From Actinomycetes bacterium (lineage in GTDB: Bacteria > Actinomycetota > Actinomycetes > Actinomycetales > Dermabacteraceae), in the NCBI GenBank assembly GCA_023389045.1, contig JAEWEZ010000045.1:1-13906 (forward strand): a stretch of DNA of 13,906 nucleotides. Direction: 5' to 3'. Shown one piece after another: positions 12,717-13,906 of the stretch (its first letter is position 1; the number at the start of each line of letters is the position of its first letter). The position numbers were made by a program, and so were the translations under genes. Below the pieces are notes generated by a model, which saw only the letters and a program-made list of their open reading frames with translations, ran no database searches and was not told where the DNA came from.

Positions 12717-13906
12717 TCACGCCCGCGCCGTCGCCAGCGCCCCGCGCCGCACGAGCGGCGCGCTGACCAGCACCGAGCCGATCACGAGCGCGTAAGAGCC
12801 GAGGATGCTGCCGAAGTACCAGAGGATGGCCGTGGGGTTTGTGAGGATGCCGCTCATCATGGTCGCGAGAACGAGCACCACCACGCCCGAGGCAATAAGG
12901 GAGCTGAGTGCCACCGGGATTGCGATCTCGGCAAGCCGGGCCCGCTGCAGCTGACTCACCCGCGCCCCCGCCACATACTGCGAACGGTACAGGGGCGCCT
13001 GGTCGATCACGCGCGCTGTCTGCGGGACTCCCGTGCCCACAGCGGCGATCACTGCCGCGATTACCAGGGTGAGCACCCCACCCGTCTGTAGCGCCGTGTT
13101 CAGCATGGCATCGGTCGGATCCGTCGGCTGCGACAGCGTGGTGATGACGGTCAGGAAGCCCGCGATGATCATCGCGAAGGTGATACCGGAAACCGCCCGC
13201 CAGCCCGCACGCGGGTCGGCGGCAAGACGCCGCGCAGCCACCAGCACCGACGGCCACGGCGCAACCCGGGCAACGCCAAGCGCAACCACCCAGACCACGG
13301 AGGGCCCGACCAGGTTGGCGCCCGCCACGAGGGCCCCCACGAACAGGGCAAGGAAACCAAAACCAAGAACGGCACCGTCTTGCACGTGCCCGAAAAGCGG
13401 GAGAAGCTGCGCGAAGATCACGAAGCCGACCGCGAGAACACCCCAGATCACCAGGCGGAAAATCGACATGCGAACCACTCGCGAGTCACGCGCCACCCCG
13501 AGGGGGCTCAGCACCACACCGGCGAGCGCGATCGCGGCCGAGGCCGTCGCAAGAACAGTCAGCACGAGAACCAGCAGCGGGTACGCCCACCAGGGCATCA
13601 CCAGTTCAGCAACCGTGAAGGGCGTGAAACCCCAGGTGAGGCTGGCGATCACCGGTGTCACCGCCATGTGCAGGCCAATACCGAGCACAGAGCCGAGCAG
13701 GCACTGCCCGATCACGTCGAGCACAGCAATCGAACCCACCTGCGTGCTCGTGCCACCCACGAGGCGGATGGTGGCAAGGTCGCGTTCACGTCGAGCGAGC
13801 GAAAGGCGCGCCGCCGAACCACCGAGCGCAGCCGCGCTCGGCACCAGCAAAACCGTGGCCACCACCGCACACATCACCAGGAACGGCATGATGGAGGCCT
13901 CAACAC
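12717..13906 (-). CDS. FtsX-type ABC transporter permease (partial at 5' end)
   Basis: An integral membrane permease whose frame is open to the right edge. The residues before the first internal Met read VEASIMPFLVM, which matches the interior of related permeases, so the true start lies beyond the window. Two FtsX-like modules are visible. The first contains the hallmark cytoplasmic loop ARRERDLATIRLVGGTSTQVGSIAVLD, with hydrophobic segments before and after. The second, near the C-terminus, has TGVPQTARVIDQAPLYRSQYVAGARVSQLQRARLAE in the equivalent loop and two closing membrane segments. About ten hydrophobic segments are seen in all. Such permeases pair with a MacB/LolD-type ATPase, usually encoded just upstream, here outside the window. 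They often serve antimicrobial peptide or bacteriocin resistance, or cell-envelope functions; no specific role can be assigned. The reading ends with LVRRGALATARA and TGA. Confidence 0.88.
   Translation of the reverse strand, partial: VEASIMPFLVMCAVVATVLLVPSAAALGGSAARLSLARRERDLATIRLVGGTSTQVGSIAVLDVIGQCLLGSVLGIGLHMAVTPVIASLTWGFTPFTVAELVMPWWAYPLLVLVLTVLATASAAIALAGVVLSPLGVARDSRVVRMSIFRLVIWGVLAVGFVIFAQLLPLFGHVQDGAVLGFGFLALFVGALVAGANLVGPSVVWVVALGVARVAPWPSVLVAARRLAADPRAGWRAVSGITFAMIIAGFLTVITTLSQPTDPTDAMLNTALQTGGVLTLVIAAVIAAVGTGVPQTARVIDQAPLYRSQYVAGARVSQLQRARLAEIAIPVALSSLIASGVVVLVLATMMSGILTNPTAILWYFGSILGSYALVIGSVLVSAPLVRRGALATARA

Overview
The window is high-GC DNA with the coding style of an actinobacterium (Actinomycetota). 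Evidence for this: GTG starts, 4-base GTGA gene overlaps, several genes with a TAnnnT-type -10 hexamer 6-7 bases before the ATG (leaderless layout), a DtxR-like iron box, TTGTCAG damage-type promoter motifs, a CsoR-family metal sensor and an Mtb-Pat-like aminotransferase. The genus cannot be fixed from the sequence; a Micrococcales/Actinomycetales relative is my guess.

Layout. 1-116: a probable DtxR/IdeR box and the start of a leftward gene leaving the window. 256-669: a small bacterial PH-domain protein. 670-875: a convergent intergenic gap holding one copy of a ~74-bp repeated palindromic element. 876-3431 (minus): the aromatic aminotransferase pat, followed by an MFS transporter. 3432-3786: a divergent promoter region with the second copy of the element, a 14-bp tandem repeat array and two leaderless promoters. 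3787-9711 (plus): purB, a csoR-type regulator and a 3-methyladenine DNA glycosylase, tightly coupled by GTGA overlaps, then ppdK (pyruvate, phosphate dikinase) behind a 24-bp tandem repeat. 9727-9758: a strong hairpin terminator shared with the convergent SDR oxidoreductase (9771-10472, minus). 10634-10957 (minus): a single-domain rhodanese. These two minus genes are flanked by an exact 17-bp inverted repeat that forms two PafBC/RecA-NDp-like promoters.

11222-12285 differs from the rest: lower GC, a Sec-secreted, very basic small protein with a C-terminal half resembling BECR-fold nuclease toxins, and an 11-base gap to a small acidic protein that looks like its immunity partner. This is the best candidate for an undescribed system here: a stand-alone secreted nuclease/immunity pair, probably horizontally acquired. 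The window ends in a partial FtsX-type ABC permease (minus, 5' end beyond the right edge) with its own hairpin terminator.

The housekeeping part links purine synthesis (purB), PEP/pyruvate interconversion (ppdK), aromatic amino acid transamination (pat), base-excision repair (mpg) and metal sensing (csoR). Apart from the coupled purB-csoR-mpg unit, the sequence shows no shared pathway.
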